The position numbers and the translations under genes were made by a program. Below the pieces are notes generated by a model. It was given only the letters and a program-made list of their open reading frames with translations, had not been told where the DNA came from and ran no database searches. This document shows, piece after piece, positions 1 to 7,816 of a stretch of 11,490 bases of DNA. The stretch covers positions 1 through 11,490 of the forward strand of contig DAHUYY010000037.1 in NCBI GenBank assembly GCA_027306845.1. The letters are read 5' to 3'. This DNA comes from Vulcanimicrobiota bacterium (lineage in GTDB: Bacteria > Vulcanimicrobiota > Vulcanimicrobiia > Vulcanimicrobiales > Vulcanimicrobiaceae). Positions within the stretch are counted from its first letter, which is position 1. Each line of letters starts with the position of its first letter.

Positions 1-1059
1 TTCTTACCGGCGGGCGACAAGCCGCGCTACTTGGTCTGTAACTGCGACGAGGCCGAGCCCGGCACGTTCAAAGACCACATGTTGCTCGAGCGCGCACCGC
101 ATTTGGTGCTCGAAGGAATATTGCTCGGTGCATACGGCATCGGCTCGCACCACGCATTCATCTACATCCGCGGTGAATTCAAACGCGGTTACGAAATTTT
201 TTCTCGCGCCCTCGAAGCGGCGCGCGCCGCCGGATTGGTCGGCAAGAATCTCTTCGGCACCGGATACGATCTCGAGGTGACGATTCACCGCGGTGCCGGG
301 GCGTATATTTGCGGTGAGGAGACGGCGCTCCTGAATTCGCTTGAAGGCAAGCGCGGCGAGCCACGATTGAAGCCGCCCTTCCCCGCCATTGCCGGCCTCT
401 ACGGCATGCCGACGGTGGTCAATAATGTCGAGACGCTCGCATATCTCGTGCCGATTCTGCGCAACGGCGCCGAGTGGTTCGCCGCAGTCGGCACGGAACG
501 CAGCAAAGGCTATAAGATTATCTCGATATCCGGGCACGTGCGAAAGCCCGGCAATTATGAAGTTCCACTCGGAACGACGGTGCGCGAGCTCATCGAGATC
601 GCGGGTGGCCTTCGCGAAGGTCGAACGCTGCGCGCGGTGCAGCCCGGCGGCGGTTCGTCGGCCTGCATCTTCGAGGAGCATCTCGATCTGCCGTACGACT
701 ACGAAAACATGACGAAGGCCGGCTCGATGCTCGGCTCGGGAGCGTTCGTCGTCTTCGACGACACGACCGACTTCGTGAAATGTGCTTTCAATCTCGTACG
801 CTTCTTCGCGCACGAATCGTGCGGGCAGTGCACGCCGTGCCGTGAAGGCGGGCACTGGCTAGAAACGGTGCTACACCGCTTTGTCGAAGGGCGCGGCTTA
901 GCGAGCGACCTGGTGATGATGCGTCGCGTTTCGTCGACGATTACGGGGCTCAACCTCTGTGCTCTCGGCGATTCGATCGAACCTTTCCTGAAATCCGTAC
1001 TCCAGCGCTTCCCCGAACAGTTTGAAGCGCGCGTTCTCCGAGAGGTCGCTTCTGCATGA
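1..1059 (+). CDS. nuoF: NADH-quinone oxidoreductase subunit F (5' partial)
   Basis: NADH-binding, FMN-carrying entry subunit of complex I. It oxidises NADH in the cytoplasmic arm and passes electrons to the Fe-S chain through cluster N3. The reading frame is open from base 1, so the true start is upstream; 352 residues are visible against about 430-445 in the family, so roughly 80-90 N-terminal residues are missing. Visible in order: the nucleotide-site motif CDEAEPGTFKD (near base 46), the glycine-rich FMN/NADH motif GAGAYICGEE (bases 292-321), an SLBB domain around VRKPGNYEVP (near 538), and the C-terminal N3 [4Fe-4S] ligands CxxCxxC at 820, 829 and 838 with the fourth Cys at 958. The first in-frame ATG at base 79 lies inside the conserved domain and is not a real start. 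The stop overlaps the nuoG start by 4 nt (ATGA). Hydrogenase or formate dehydrogenase HoxF/FdsB-type relatives share this fold, but the nuoG-N context makes NuoF secure. Confidence 0.97.
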   Translation, partial: FLPAGDKPRYLVCNCDEAEPGTFKDHMLLERAPHLVLEGILLGAYGIGSHHAFIYIRGEFKRGYEIFSRALEAARAAGLVGKNLFGTGYDLEVTIHRGAGAYICGEETALLNSLEGKRGEPRLKPPFPAIAGLYGMPTVVNNVETLAYLVPILRNGAEWFAAVGTERSKGYKIISISGHVRKPGNYEVPLGTTVRELIEIAGGLREGRTLRAVQPGGGSSACIFEEHLDLPYDYENMTKAGSMLGSGAFVVFDDTTDFVKCAFNLVRFFAHESCGQCTPCREGGHWLETVLHRFVEGRGLASDLVMMRRVSSTITGLNLCALGDSIEPFLKSVLQRFPEQFEARVLREVASA

Positions 1060-3341
1060 GTTCAGCCCCGGCGACGAGCGATCTCGTCAGTCTTACGATC
1101 GACGGCGTTCCCTTGCAAGTGCGCAAGGGGACGCTCCTTGTCGAAGCTGCAAAGATGGTGAAGCAAGAGATTCCCGTCTATTGCTATCACACAAAACTCG
1201 GCCCGGCCGGGCTCTGCCGCGTCTGTTTGGTCGAAGTCGAAGGCACGCCGAAACTGCAGATCGGTTGCAACACACCGGTCGCCGAGGGAATGGTCGTGCG
1301 CACGCGCGGCGAGAGCGTCGAAAAAGGACGCGCCATGGTGCTGGAGTTGTTGCTCGTCAATCATCCGCTCGATTGTCCGATCTGCGATAAGGGCGGCGAA
1401 TGCGATTTACAGGATTACGCAATTTCCTACGGTCGGGGCAGCAGCGATCTCGCCGATCCGAAGACGAGTAAGCCGAAAGCGGTCGACCTCGGGCCGACGA
1501 TCGTGCTCGACGAGGAGCGTTGCGTCGTCTGTCAGCGCTGCGTTCGCTTCGACGATCTCATCGCCGGCGAGCGGCAACTCGTGCTCAAAGATCGCGGCCA
1601 TCGCGACATGATCGCGACGGCGACCGGCGAGCCCTATCGCCATAATTTTACCGGCAACGTCACCGAACTTTGCCCGGTCGGTGCATTAACCTCGAAGACC
1701 TATCGTTTCAAATCGCGCCCCTGGGATCTTCAGCGCACGGAGACGAGCTGTACGCAGTGCGCGGTTGGTTGTCGCATGAATGTCGACGTGCGACACGGCA
1801 ACATTTTACGGACGATGTCGGTGGAGGGCGACGACGCCGTCTCCGATTGGTGGCTCTGCGACCGAGGACGATATAACATCGGGTATATCGATTCTCCCGA
1901 ACGCATCAAGCAGCCGTTATTGCGACGCGACGGAACCTTCGTGCAGATCGGTTGGGACGATGCATTCGCGCTGTGGGCGAAAGCGATCCGCTCGGCGCTT
2001 GAGGCCGGCGGCCCGGAACGCGTCGCTGCGATCGGCGGCGGACGACTCACCAACGAAGAAGCCTATCTCCTCGCACGCACGATGCGCTCGCTCGGAGTGA
2101 AAAACCTCGATTGGCGTGCCGGCCGGCAGCGGCAAGCGACGCCGGGAAGTGCGGGCGGCACGCTGCTCGATCTCGAGCGAGCCGGCGCGATCGTCACGAT
2201 CGGCGAATCGCCCGCCGAACTCGCGCCGGTCATGGATCTGCGCGTGCGCAAGGCCGTCCGTCACGGCGCGCGATTGATCCGCGTTGCCGCGCACGAAGCA
2301 CCGCCCTCGATGCCGTTCCAGGATGTCGCCGACGTGGCGGCGGCGGCAGCGGCGATTCCGGCGAACGTTACACGCGTCGCGTTACTCTGGGACGGGGTCG
2401 ACAGCGCGCTCGCGCGCGCGGCGTTCGCCGCGCTCGATCGCGAGGGACGAACGCTGCTCACGTATATTGCAGGCGAACAGGGGAATGCGCGCGGCGCAGA
2501 GGCGATGGGCATGCTCCCATTCGCCGGCCCCGGCTATCACGTCGCCGACACCGGGCGTGATTTCGAGGCTATCTGCAACGCGGCGCTTGCGGGAGATATC
2601 GAGACGCTGGCGATGTTCGGTGCAAACCCGGTGCGCAATGCCGCCGATGGCGCGCGCGTGCGCGAGGCGCTGCAAGCGGTTCCGTTCCTCGTCGTCACCG
2701 AGCTCTTCATGACGGAGACGGCTCGACTCGCCTCCTTAGTTCTTCCCGCCGCAGGGGCTTTCGAGAAGAGCGGTAGTATGGTGAATCTTGCGGGCGACGT
2801 GCTGCCCACCGCGGCTGCACTCGCTCCCCCCGACGGCGTCCTCAGCGATTTCGAGATCGTCGCCGGTCTCGCGCGCGCCCTGGAGATCGAACTCCCCGAT
2901 TCCGATGAGATCGACCGTGCAACGATCGCCGCTGCGGCAGCGCTGCCGGTCGGCATCGCCTTCGGTGACGAACGATTTGCCGGCGCCGCGAAAAAAGATC
3001 TCTCCGGCGAGGGGTTGCGCGCGCACGTTCTGCACCACGCGTTCGTCGGGGGCGGAACGCTGGCACACGACGAGCGCATCGCCGCGTTGCAACCGGTGCC
3101 GACGGCGGCCTTCGCCGCCGCCGATGCCGATCGGCTCGGCATTCGTGCGGGGGATCGCGTCGATATCGTCGGTTCGGGTGGGACGATCGGCGATCTGCTC
3201 GCCGAACGTCGCGACACGTTGGCGCCGGGGAACGTGGCGCTGCTTGGCGTCGGCTCCGGTTCGAGCGCGAATGAAGTTGCTGCCGGCTCTCGCGTTCGCG
3301 TCGAAAACATTCGCCAGGCCGGCGTGCCGGTGGAGGCGTAA
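1056..3341 (+). CDS. nuoG: NADH-quinone oxidoreductase subunit G
   Basis: Large Fe-S subunit of the peripheral arm of complex I; it relays electrons from NuoF toward NuoI. The 761 residues are close to the Thermus Nqo3 length and shorter than E. coli NuoG. The N-terminal 2Fe-2S ferredoxin domain has C43, C54, C57 and C71 (N1b). Then come the His-Cys3 site H103/C107/C110/C116 (N5), the C156/C159/C162/C206 site (N4), and C232/C235/C239/C268, the four ligands of the optional N7 cluster at the head of the molybdopterin-oxidoreductase-like domain. That domain (about 225-690) carries family-type sequence such as ETARLASLVLPAAG but is not expected to bind molybdenum. The C-terminus (about 690-761) resembles a MopB C-terminal barrel. 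The ATG lies in the nuoF stop (4-nt overlap), with GAGAGG at 1040-1045 as ribosome binding site 10 nt upstream. The stop is 3 nt before nuoH. Confidence 0.97.
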   Translation: MSSAPATSDLVSLTIDGVPLQVRKGTLLVEAAKMVKQEIPVYCYHTKLGPAGLCRVCLVEVEGTPKLQIGCNTPVAEGMVVRTRGESVEKGRAMVLELLLVNHPLDCPICDKGGECDLQDYAISYGRGSSDLADPKTSKPKAVDLGPTIVLDEERCVVCQRCVRFDDLIAGERQLVLKDRGHRDMIATATGEPYRHNFTGNVTELCPVGALTSKTYRFKSRPWDLQRTETSCTQCAVGCRMNVDVRHGNILRTMSVEGDDAVSDWWLCDRGRYNIGYIDSPERIKQPLLRRDGTFVQIGWDDAFALWAKAIRSALEAGGPERVAAIGGGRLTNEEAYLLARTMRSLGVKNLDWRAGRQRQATPGSAGGTLLDLERAGAIVTIGESPAELAPVMDLRVRKAVRHGARLIRVAAHEAPPSMPFQDVADVAAAAAAIPANVTRVALLWDGVDSALARAAFAALDREGRTLLTYIAGEQGNARGAEAMGMLPFAGPGYHVADTGRDFEAICNAALAGDIETLAMFGANPVRNAADGARVREALQAVPFLVVTELFMTETARLASLVLPAAGAFEKSGSMVNLAGDVLPTAAALAPPDGVLSDFEIVAGLARALEIELPDSDEIDRATIAAAAALPVGIAFGDERFAGAAKKDLSGEGLRAHVLHHAFVGGGTLAHDERIAALQPVPTAAFAAADADRLGIRAGDRVDIVGSGGTIGDLLAERRDTLAPGNVALLGVGSGSSANEVAAGSRVRVENIRQAGVPVEA
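3332..3336 (+). promoter_or_regulatory. Ribosome binding site of nuoH
   Basis: GGAGG lies 8 nt before the nuoH ATG at 3345, inside the last codons of nuoG. It is the clearest Shine-Dalgarno in the operon and fixes the nuoH start. Confidence 0.75.
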
Positions 3342-3344
3342 GCG

Positions 3345-4313
3345 ATGTTGATCGTGCTCGTGAAATCGGCCGTTCTGCTGCTCGTGGTCGTCACCACGTT
3401 TGCCTATGCGATGCTCTTCGAGCGAAAAATCCTCGGTTGGATGCAGTTGCGTCCGGGGCCGAATCGCGTCGGCCCGTGGGGGTTGTTGCAGCCTGCCGCC
3501 GATGCGGCGAAGTTGATTCTCAAAGAAGATCTCACGCCGAAGACCGCCGACCCGTTGATCTATCGCCTCGCACCGTTCATTTCGCTGTTAACCGCGTTCG
3601 CCGTCTACGCCGTCGTGCCGTTCGGTGCGAATGGAGACGGCTCGCCGTGGGCGATCGGCGATGTCAATGCCGGAATTCTTTTCTTGATGGCGATCTCATC
3701 GGTCGGCGTCTACGGCATCTCACTCGGCGGCTGGGCTTCCGGCTCGAAGTTTCCGTTGCTCGGCGCCGTTCGCGGCACCGCGCAGATGATCTCGTACGAA
3801 CTCTCGATGTCGCTCTCGTTTGTCGGCGTCCTCATGCTGGCGGGGACGACCTCGCTTACCGGCATCGTCAATGCCCAGGAGCGGTTGTGGTTCTTTATCC
3901 CGCAAGCGCTGGGATTCATCATTTACGTCATCACGGCGGTCGCCGAGACCAATCGCACGCCGTTCGATCTCGTCGAGGCTGAGACCGAACTCGTCGGCGG
4001 TTTCCACACCGAGTATTCGGGCCTGCGTTTCGGCTCGTTTTTTATCGCCGAGTACGTCAACATGCTCACGGTATCGTGTATTGCGACGCTGCTCTTCCTG
4101 GGCGGGTGGAATGCCCCGTTCGGCCTGACGTTGCTGCCGGGGCTCGCCTGGTTCGTTCTGAAGGTGGGAGCGTTCATGTTTTTCTACATGTGGCTACGCG
4201 CGACGTTGCCGCGCTTTCGTTACGACCGGCTCATGACGTTCGGTTGGAAAGTGCTGCTGCCGCTCGCCACGCTTAACCTCGTCGCTACCGCGGCGTGGGT
4301 CGCGTTGCACTAA
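3345..4313 (+). CDS. nuoH: NADH-quinone oxidoreductase subunit H
   Basis: Integral membrane subunit at the junction of the two arms. It forms much of the quinone chamber and the first proton path of complex I. The 322 residues are nearly the E. coli length (325), with about eight hydrophobic segments. The N-terminal quinone-site signature is present (E26, then GWMQLRPGPNRVGP at 31-44). TM5 carries E152 in QMISYELSMS. The acidic cytoplasmic loop has AETNRTPFDL (200-209) followed by E211, E213, E215 and the FHTEYSG motif, all hallmarks of NuoH/ND1. The ATG is supported by GGAGG 8 nt upstream and follows the nuoG stop by 3 nt. No key residue appears to be missing. Confidence 0.97.
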   Translation: MLIVLVKSAVLLLVVVTTFAYAMLFERKILGWMQLRPGPNRVGPWGLLQPAADAAKLILKEDLTPKTADPLIYRLAPFISLLTAFAVYAVVPFGANGDGSPWAIGDVNAGILFLMAISSVGVYGISLGGWASGSKFPLLGAVRGTAQMISYELSMSLSFVGVLMLAGTTSLTGIVNAQERLWFFIPQALGFIIYVITAVAETNRTPFDLVEAETELVGGFHTEYSGLRFGSFFIAEYVNMLTVSCIATLLFLGGWNAPFGLTLLPGLAWFVLKVGAFMFFYMWLRATLPRFRYDRLMTFGWKVLLPLATLNLVATAAWVALH

Positions 4314-4328
4314 GACGGGAACGATCGA

Positions 4329-4925
4329 ATGAGAAAGCAGCTCTTCAATGTCGGCGCGATTCTCCAGGGTTTGGGGATAACGTTCAAATACATGTTCGTC
4401 AAGCGGCCGACGATTGAATATCCGAGCATCAAGAAGCAACACGCGCCGCGCTTTCATGGCTTGCACGAACTCCGGCGCTATGCCGACGGGAAAGAGCGCT
4501 GCATCGGTTGCGAGCTCTGTTCGAGTGCTTGCCCGGCCAACGCGATCACCGTCATCGGTGCCGAAAATGCGCCCGATGCGCGCGTCTCTCCGGGCGAACG
4601 CCACGCGGCGAGCTACGAAATCGACGAACTGCGCTGCATTTTTTGCGGCCTTTGCGAGGAGGCGTGCCCGACCGACGCCATCGTATTGACGCCGCGTTTC
4701 GAGATGGCCGATTATCGCCGCGGTGCGTTCGTATATTCAAAAGACCGCCTCTTGGTTCCGACCGATGCCGGCGTGGGTACGCCGCCGGACGAACGGCCCA
4801 ACGGTATTCCCGCCGATCTCGGGCGGGTAGCCGAGGTGAAATCAACGATGAGCGTCGACCGCGGATATTCCGCGACTCATCGTGGTGAAGTGCTCAAAAC
4901 CGAACGGAAGGGGTTAGCCGGGTGA
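4329..4925 (+). CDS. nuoI: NADH-quinone oxidoreductase subunit I
   Basis: Ferredoxin-like subunit carrying clusters N6a and N6b, which hand electrons from NuoG to NuoB/N2 near the quinone site. The 198 residues include two [4Fe-4S] motifs: C58/C61/C64/C68 (CIGCELCSSACP) and C103/C106/C109/C113 (CIFCGLCEEACP). In each, the last Cys of one motif completes the cluster of the other, as in 8Fe ferredoxins. The N-terminal amphipathic segment (about 8-25) and the PTIEYP stretch before the first motif are typical of NuoI. The tail after residue 125 is hydrophilic and somewhat longer than in E. coli (180 residues). The ATG comes 15 nt after nuoH, the largest gap inside this operon, with only a weak GGGA (about 4317) as ribosome binding site. 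The stop overlaps the nuoJ start. Confidence 0.96.
   Translation: MRKQLFNVGAILQGLGITFKYMFVKRPTIEYPSIKKQHAPRFHGLHELRRYADGKERCIGCELCSSACPANAITVIGAENAPDARVSPGERHAASYEIDELRCIFCGLCEEACPTDAIVLTPRFEMADYRRGAFVYSKDRLLVPTDAGVGTPPDERPNGIPADLGRVAEVKSTMSVDRGYSATHRGEVLKTERKGLAG
4906..4913 (+). promoter_or_regulatory. Ribosome binding site deciding the GTG start of nuoJ
   Basis: GGAAGGGG lies 8 nt before the GTG at 4922, within the end of nuoI. It supports GTG as the nuoJ start; no ATG is present at the beginning of the conserved region. Confidence 0.65.
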
Positions 4926-5518
4926 TTCCCTTTTGGATCATCGCCGCAGTTTTGGTAATCAGCGCGCTGTGGACGGTGACCGCGCGAAAGCCGATCTATA
5001 GCGTCGTCTCGCTTTTGCTGAACTTCGCGGCGCTCGCGACCTCCTATCTGATTCTCCACGCAGAATTTCTTGCGGTCATGCAGATCATCGTCTATTCGGG
5101 AGCGATCTTAATGCTCTTCGTCTTCGTGATCGCTCTCCTCAATAGCGGAATCGCGCCGATCGTGCTGGGGCGCGACCGCGTTCCGGTTGCGCCCGCCGCC
5201 GCCGCCGCGCTTTCGGCGATCGCGTTCGTTGCCACCGCAATTGCCGCCGTGCACGCGCCGGCGATCGTGCCGATTGCGACCCATTCACCGCTGGGAGCGG
5301 TGGGGCGCGGAAATGTTTTCGGCAGCATCGGCGATTTCGGGCAAGCGCTCTTCCTATCGCGCCTGTTACCGTTTGAAATCACCGCCCTGATCTTGATGGT
5401 GGCAGTCGTCGGCGTCGTCTTGCTCGCCGGCGATCTCGCGCCATACGTTCCTACGCGCCGTCGCGCCGAACAGACGCGCCGCGCACTACGCGAAGCGATC
5501 CTTCGGGAGGGTAAATAA
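4922..5518 (+). CDS. nuoJ: NADH-quinone oxidoreductase subunit J
   Basis: Small membrane subunit (ND6 homologue) next to NuoH and NuoK; its TM3 takes part in coupling quinone reduction to proton movement. The 198 residues are near the E. coli length (184), with five hydrophobic segments. The best-conserved part is at about 44-72: HAEFLAVMQIIVYSGAI, followed by the LFVFVIALLN stretch, with E48 and the TM3 tyrosine Y58 (equivalent to the E. coli TM3 Tyr) both present. The loop between TM4 (about 89-110) and the last TM (about 145-170) is Ala/Pro/His-rich and poorly conserved, as usual. The start is GTG, overlapping the nuoI stop (GTGA). The stop shares one base with the nuoK ATG (TAATG). Confidence 0.94.
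   Translation: MIPFWIIAAVLVISALWTVTARKPIYSVVSLLLNFAALATSYLILHAEFLAVMQIIVYSGAILMLFVFVIALLNSGIAPIVLGRDRVPVAPAAAAALSAIAFVATAIAAVHAPAIVPIATHSPLGAVGRGNVFGSIGDFGQALFLSRLLPFEITALILMVAVVGVVLLAGDLAPYVPTRRRAEQTRRALREAILREGK
5505..5510 (+). promoter_or_regulatory. Ribosome binding site of nuoK
   Basis: GGGAGG lies 7 nt before the nuoK ATG at 5518, inside the end of nuoJ. Confidence 0.65.
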
Positions 5519-5838
5519 TGGCGACGTCTTTCGCCGGCGTGCCGATCTTCGATTACGAAGCGTTGGCTTCAGTGCTCTTTTTTATCGGCCTTGCAGGGGC
5601 AGTCGCCCGCCGGAACCCTCTGGTAATGTTGATGAGCATCGAGTTAATGTTCAACGCCGCGAACCTGGCGTTCATCGTCTTTGCTCGCGCCTGGTTGAAT
5701 AACGCCGGGCAGATATTCGCCTTTTTGGTAATAACGGTCGCGGCCGCCGAGGCCGCTATTGCACTTGCGATTGTCGTCATCGTCTTCCGCTCGGCACCGC
5801 AGGTCGATGTCGACGACGTTCGGGTGCTGCATGGCTAA
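5518..5838 (+). CDS. nuoK: NADH-quinone oxidoreductase subunit K
   Basis: ND4L homologue and MrpC-like membrane subunit of complex I. The 106 residues form three transmembrane helices (about 14-31, 36-57, 65-90). The two buried glutamates needed for proton transfer are seen as E42 (in MSIELMFNAANL) and E78 (in AAAEAAIAL), matching E. coli E36 and E72 with a constant offset of six. The R31-R32 pair in the first loop corresponds to the conserved arginines of that loop. The start shares one base with the nuoJ stop, with GGGAGG upstream. The last 8 nt overlap nuoL. Confidence 0.96.
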   Translation: MATSFAGVPIFDYEALASVLFFIGLAGAVARRNPLVMLMSIELMFNAANLAFIVFARAWLNNAGQIFAFLVITVAAAEAAIALAIVVIVFRSAPQVDVDDVRVLHG

Positions 5839-7816
5839 CCCCGAACACGTCATGGGCGTCGTCGGCAGCTACCCGCTGCTGCTCGCGCTGTGGTTACTGC
5901 CGCTTGCAGGCGCCGTGCTCTGTTGGGCGTTCGGCCCGCAGTTGAAACGCGCTGCAGGATGGTTGGCGACTGGGGTCGCGTTCGCCGCGTTTGCTCTCAC
6001 GATTGCGTCGTGGGCCTCCGGCACGCAGAGCCTCAATGGCGCGCTCGGTGCCGATCAACCGCTCGTCCGTTGGATGCCGGGCTTCCACCTCGGGCTCTTG
6101 CTCGATCCACTCTCGCTCTTGTGGGCCTGCATTATCACCGGCGTCGGCGCGCTCATCCATCTTTATTCCATCGGGTATATGGAGGGCGATTCGGCATTCG
6201 CGCGCTTCTTCGCCTATATGAACTTTTTCTTGTTCGCGATGTTGACGCTGGTGCTCTCCGATAACTTCGTCGGTCTCTTGATCGGCTGGGGGCTCGTCGG
6301 GCTCGCCTCGTATTTTCTTATCGGCTTTTGGTTCTATAAACCATCGGCGGTTGCTGCGGCGCGCAAGGCCTTCGTTATCAACGTCGCCGGTGACGTCGGC
6401 ATCATGTTCGCGATTTTTCTGATCGTACAGAAAACGGGTTCGATCGGGTTCGGCAATGCCTTTGCGGCAGCCGATACCTACGGGCCGACGCTTTTGCTCG
6501 CAATTTGCATCTCGCTCTTTATCGGAGCGGCGGCGAAATCGGCACAGGTGCCGCTGCATACCTGGCTGCCCGACGCGATGGAGGGCCCGACGCCGGTTTC
6601 GGCGCTCATCCACGCCGCAACGATGGTGACCGCCGGCGTCTATCTCATCGCACGGTGCGCGCCGCTCTGGTCGCACGACGGGAACGCACAACTTCTCGTC
6701 GGTACGATCGGCGGAGTAACGGCGCTGACCGGCGCGATCCTGGGAATGGTGCAGTGGGATATCAAGCGCATTCTCGCCTACTCTACGATGTCGCAGATCG
6801 GCTACATGATTATGGGCGTCGGGGTCGGGGCGTACGAAGCGGGCGTCGCGCATTTCTTCACCCATGCATTCTTCAAGGCGCAGCTCTTCCTCGGCTCGGG
6901 CCTGATCATTCATGCGCTCTCCAACGAACAGGACGTTCGACGGATGGGTGGTCTGCGCAAGCGCCTACCCTTTGCGTTTATCGCGATGCTCGTCGGCGTG
7001 CTTGCGATCTGCGGCATTCCGGGGCTGAGCGGATCGTTTAGTAAAGATGCCGTCATTCAAGGCGCCTTAAACCACGGACATCCATGGCTCTATGCCGTTG
7101 GGATCCTCACCGCGGGTATGACCGCTTACTACATGTTCCGCATGTTGTTCGTGACGTTCTTCGGTCGCTATCGCGGGGAAATAGATCCATCGGAACTCGG
7201 CATTCGCCACCCCGAATTCGCCGGGACGGCAGCGCACGCCGATGCCGACGGGCACGATAGTCATCACGCGCCTGCGTGGCTGATGAATCTTCCGGTCGCC
7301 GTGTTGATCGTCCCGTCGATTTTCGCCGGCTGGTTACTCTACGGCGGTGCGAACTCACCGTGGCACCGATTCTTCGATCCGCAGTTCGGCGTCGCGTCAC
7401 TCGCGAACGTGCCGATCTCGGAGCTGACGACGACGCTGGTGACGCTGGCGTTCGTCGCGGCGGGTATTCTCGTAGCTTATCTCCGGTATGGAACCGCTGC
7501 CGCACGTGAAAGCGCGGTCGAACGCCTTCGCCGCGAGTCGGTCGGCATGTGGCCGATTTTGGCGAATGCGTTTTACATTGACGTTGCGCTCGACGCGCTC
7601 TTCGTCAAAACGAGCGAGTTACTGGGGCGCATCGTCAGTCGCGTTCTCGACCCGCACGTGGTCGATGGAACGGTCCGTGAGGCCGCAATCGTCACGCAAG
7701 GCAGCGGCGCGCTCGTGCGCTCGCTGCAGACCGGGTTCGTGCGTGCGTACGCCGTCTTTCTCGCCGTCGGCATCGCCTGCTTTGCTGCATTCTACGCCTT
7801 CCACGGAGTTCACTGA
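5831..7816 (+). CDS. nuoL: NADH-quinone oxidoreductase subunit L, with substituted TM5 residue
   Basis: Distal antiporter-like (ND5/MrpA-type) proton-pumping subunit at the tip of the membrane arm; 661 residues with the chosen start (E. coli has 613). The core is canonical: D188 in TM6, K236 in AAKSAQVPLHTWLPDAMEGP, H261 in ALIHAATMVTAG, D310, H345 and K349 in HAFFKA, and K405-D406 in SFSKDA. The C-terminus (about 565-661) has the family's long lateral-helix region and final TM. The odd point is TM5. At the site of the essential E. coli Glu144 the protein reads GWGLVGLASY with G154 (codon GGG at 6290), and the usual Arg three residues before D188 is V185. The ATG at 5831 is chosen: it overlaps nuoK by 8 nt but has no clear Shine-Dalgarno. 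ATG 5852 is an alternative, and an upstream TTG at 5759 would lie deep inside nuoK. A His-rich loop (460-480) is common in this family. Confidence 0.95.
   Translation: MANPEHVMGVVGSYPLLLALWLLPLAGAVLCWAFGPQLKRAAGWLATGVAFAAFALTIASWASGTQSLNGALGADQPLVRWMPGFHLGLLLDPLSLLWACIITGVGALIHLYSIGYMEGDSAFARFFAYMNFFLFAMLTLVLSDNFVGLLIGWGLVGLASYFLIGFWFYKPSAVAAARKAFVINVAGDVGIMFAIFLIVQKTGSIGFGNAFAAADTYGPTLLLAICISLFIGAAAKSAQVPLHTWLPDAMEGPTPVSALIHAATMVTAGVYLIARCAPLWSHDGNAQLLVGTIGGVTALTGAILGMVQWDIKRILAYSTMSQIGYMIMGVGVGAYEAGVAHFFTHAFFKAQLFLGSGLIIHALSNEQDVRRMGGLRKRLPFAFIAMLVGVLAICGIPGLSGSFSKDAVIQGALNHGHPWLYAVGILTAGMTAYYMFRMLFVTFFGRYRGEIDPSELGIRHPEFAGTAAHADADGHDSHHAPAWLMNLPVAVLIVPSIFAGWLLYGGANSPWHRFFDPQFGVASLANVPISELTTTLVTLAFVAAGILVAYLRYGTAAARESAVERLRRESVGMWPILANAFYIDVALDALFVKTSELLGRIVSRVLDPHVVDGTVREAAIVTQGSGALVRSLQTGFVRAYAVFLAVGIACFAAFYAFHGVH

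Noticed and set aside
34..75. NuoF motif NCDEAEPG with Cys where E. coli has Ala
   Set aside because: A substitution in a position that varies among NuoF homologues; the functional Glu and Asp are present.
4..855. 283-codon open frame on the - strand inside nuoF
   Set aside because: Antisense to conserved NuoF motifs; no domain seen.
2537..3397. 286-codon open frame on the - strand across nuoG and the nuoH start
   Set aside because: Ser/Arg/Ala-rich low-complexity translation antisense to nuoG; no family resemblance and no ribosome binding site.
5759..5830. Upstream TTG start for nuoL
   Set aside because: The added 24 residues are Ser/Arg-rich, unlike any NuoL N-terminus, and are simply nuoK read in another frame.
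5894..6913. 339-codon open frame on the - strand inside nuoL
   Set aside because: Arg/Glu/Asp-rich translation with no recognisable domain, fully antisense to conserved nuoL codons; a typical shadow frame in GC-rich DNA.
7208..7270. His/Asp-rich loop of NuoL (residues 460-480) as a possible metal site
   Set aside because: His-rich loops at this place are common in bacterial NuoL and poorly conserved; no fixed metal motif is visible.
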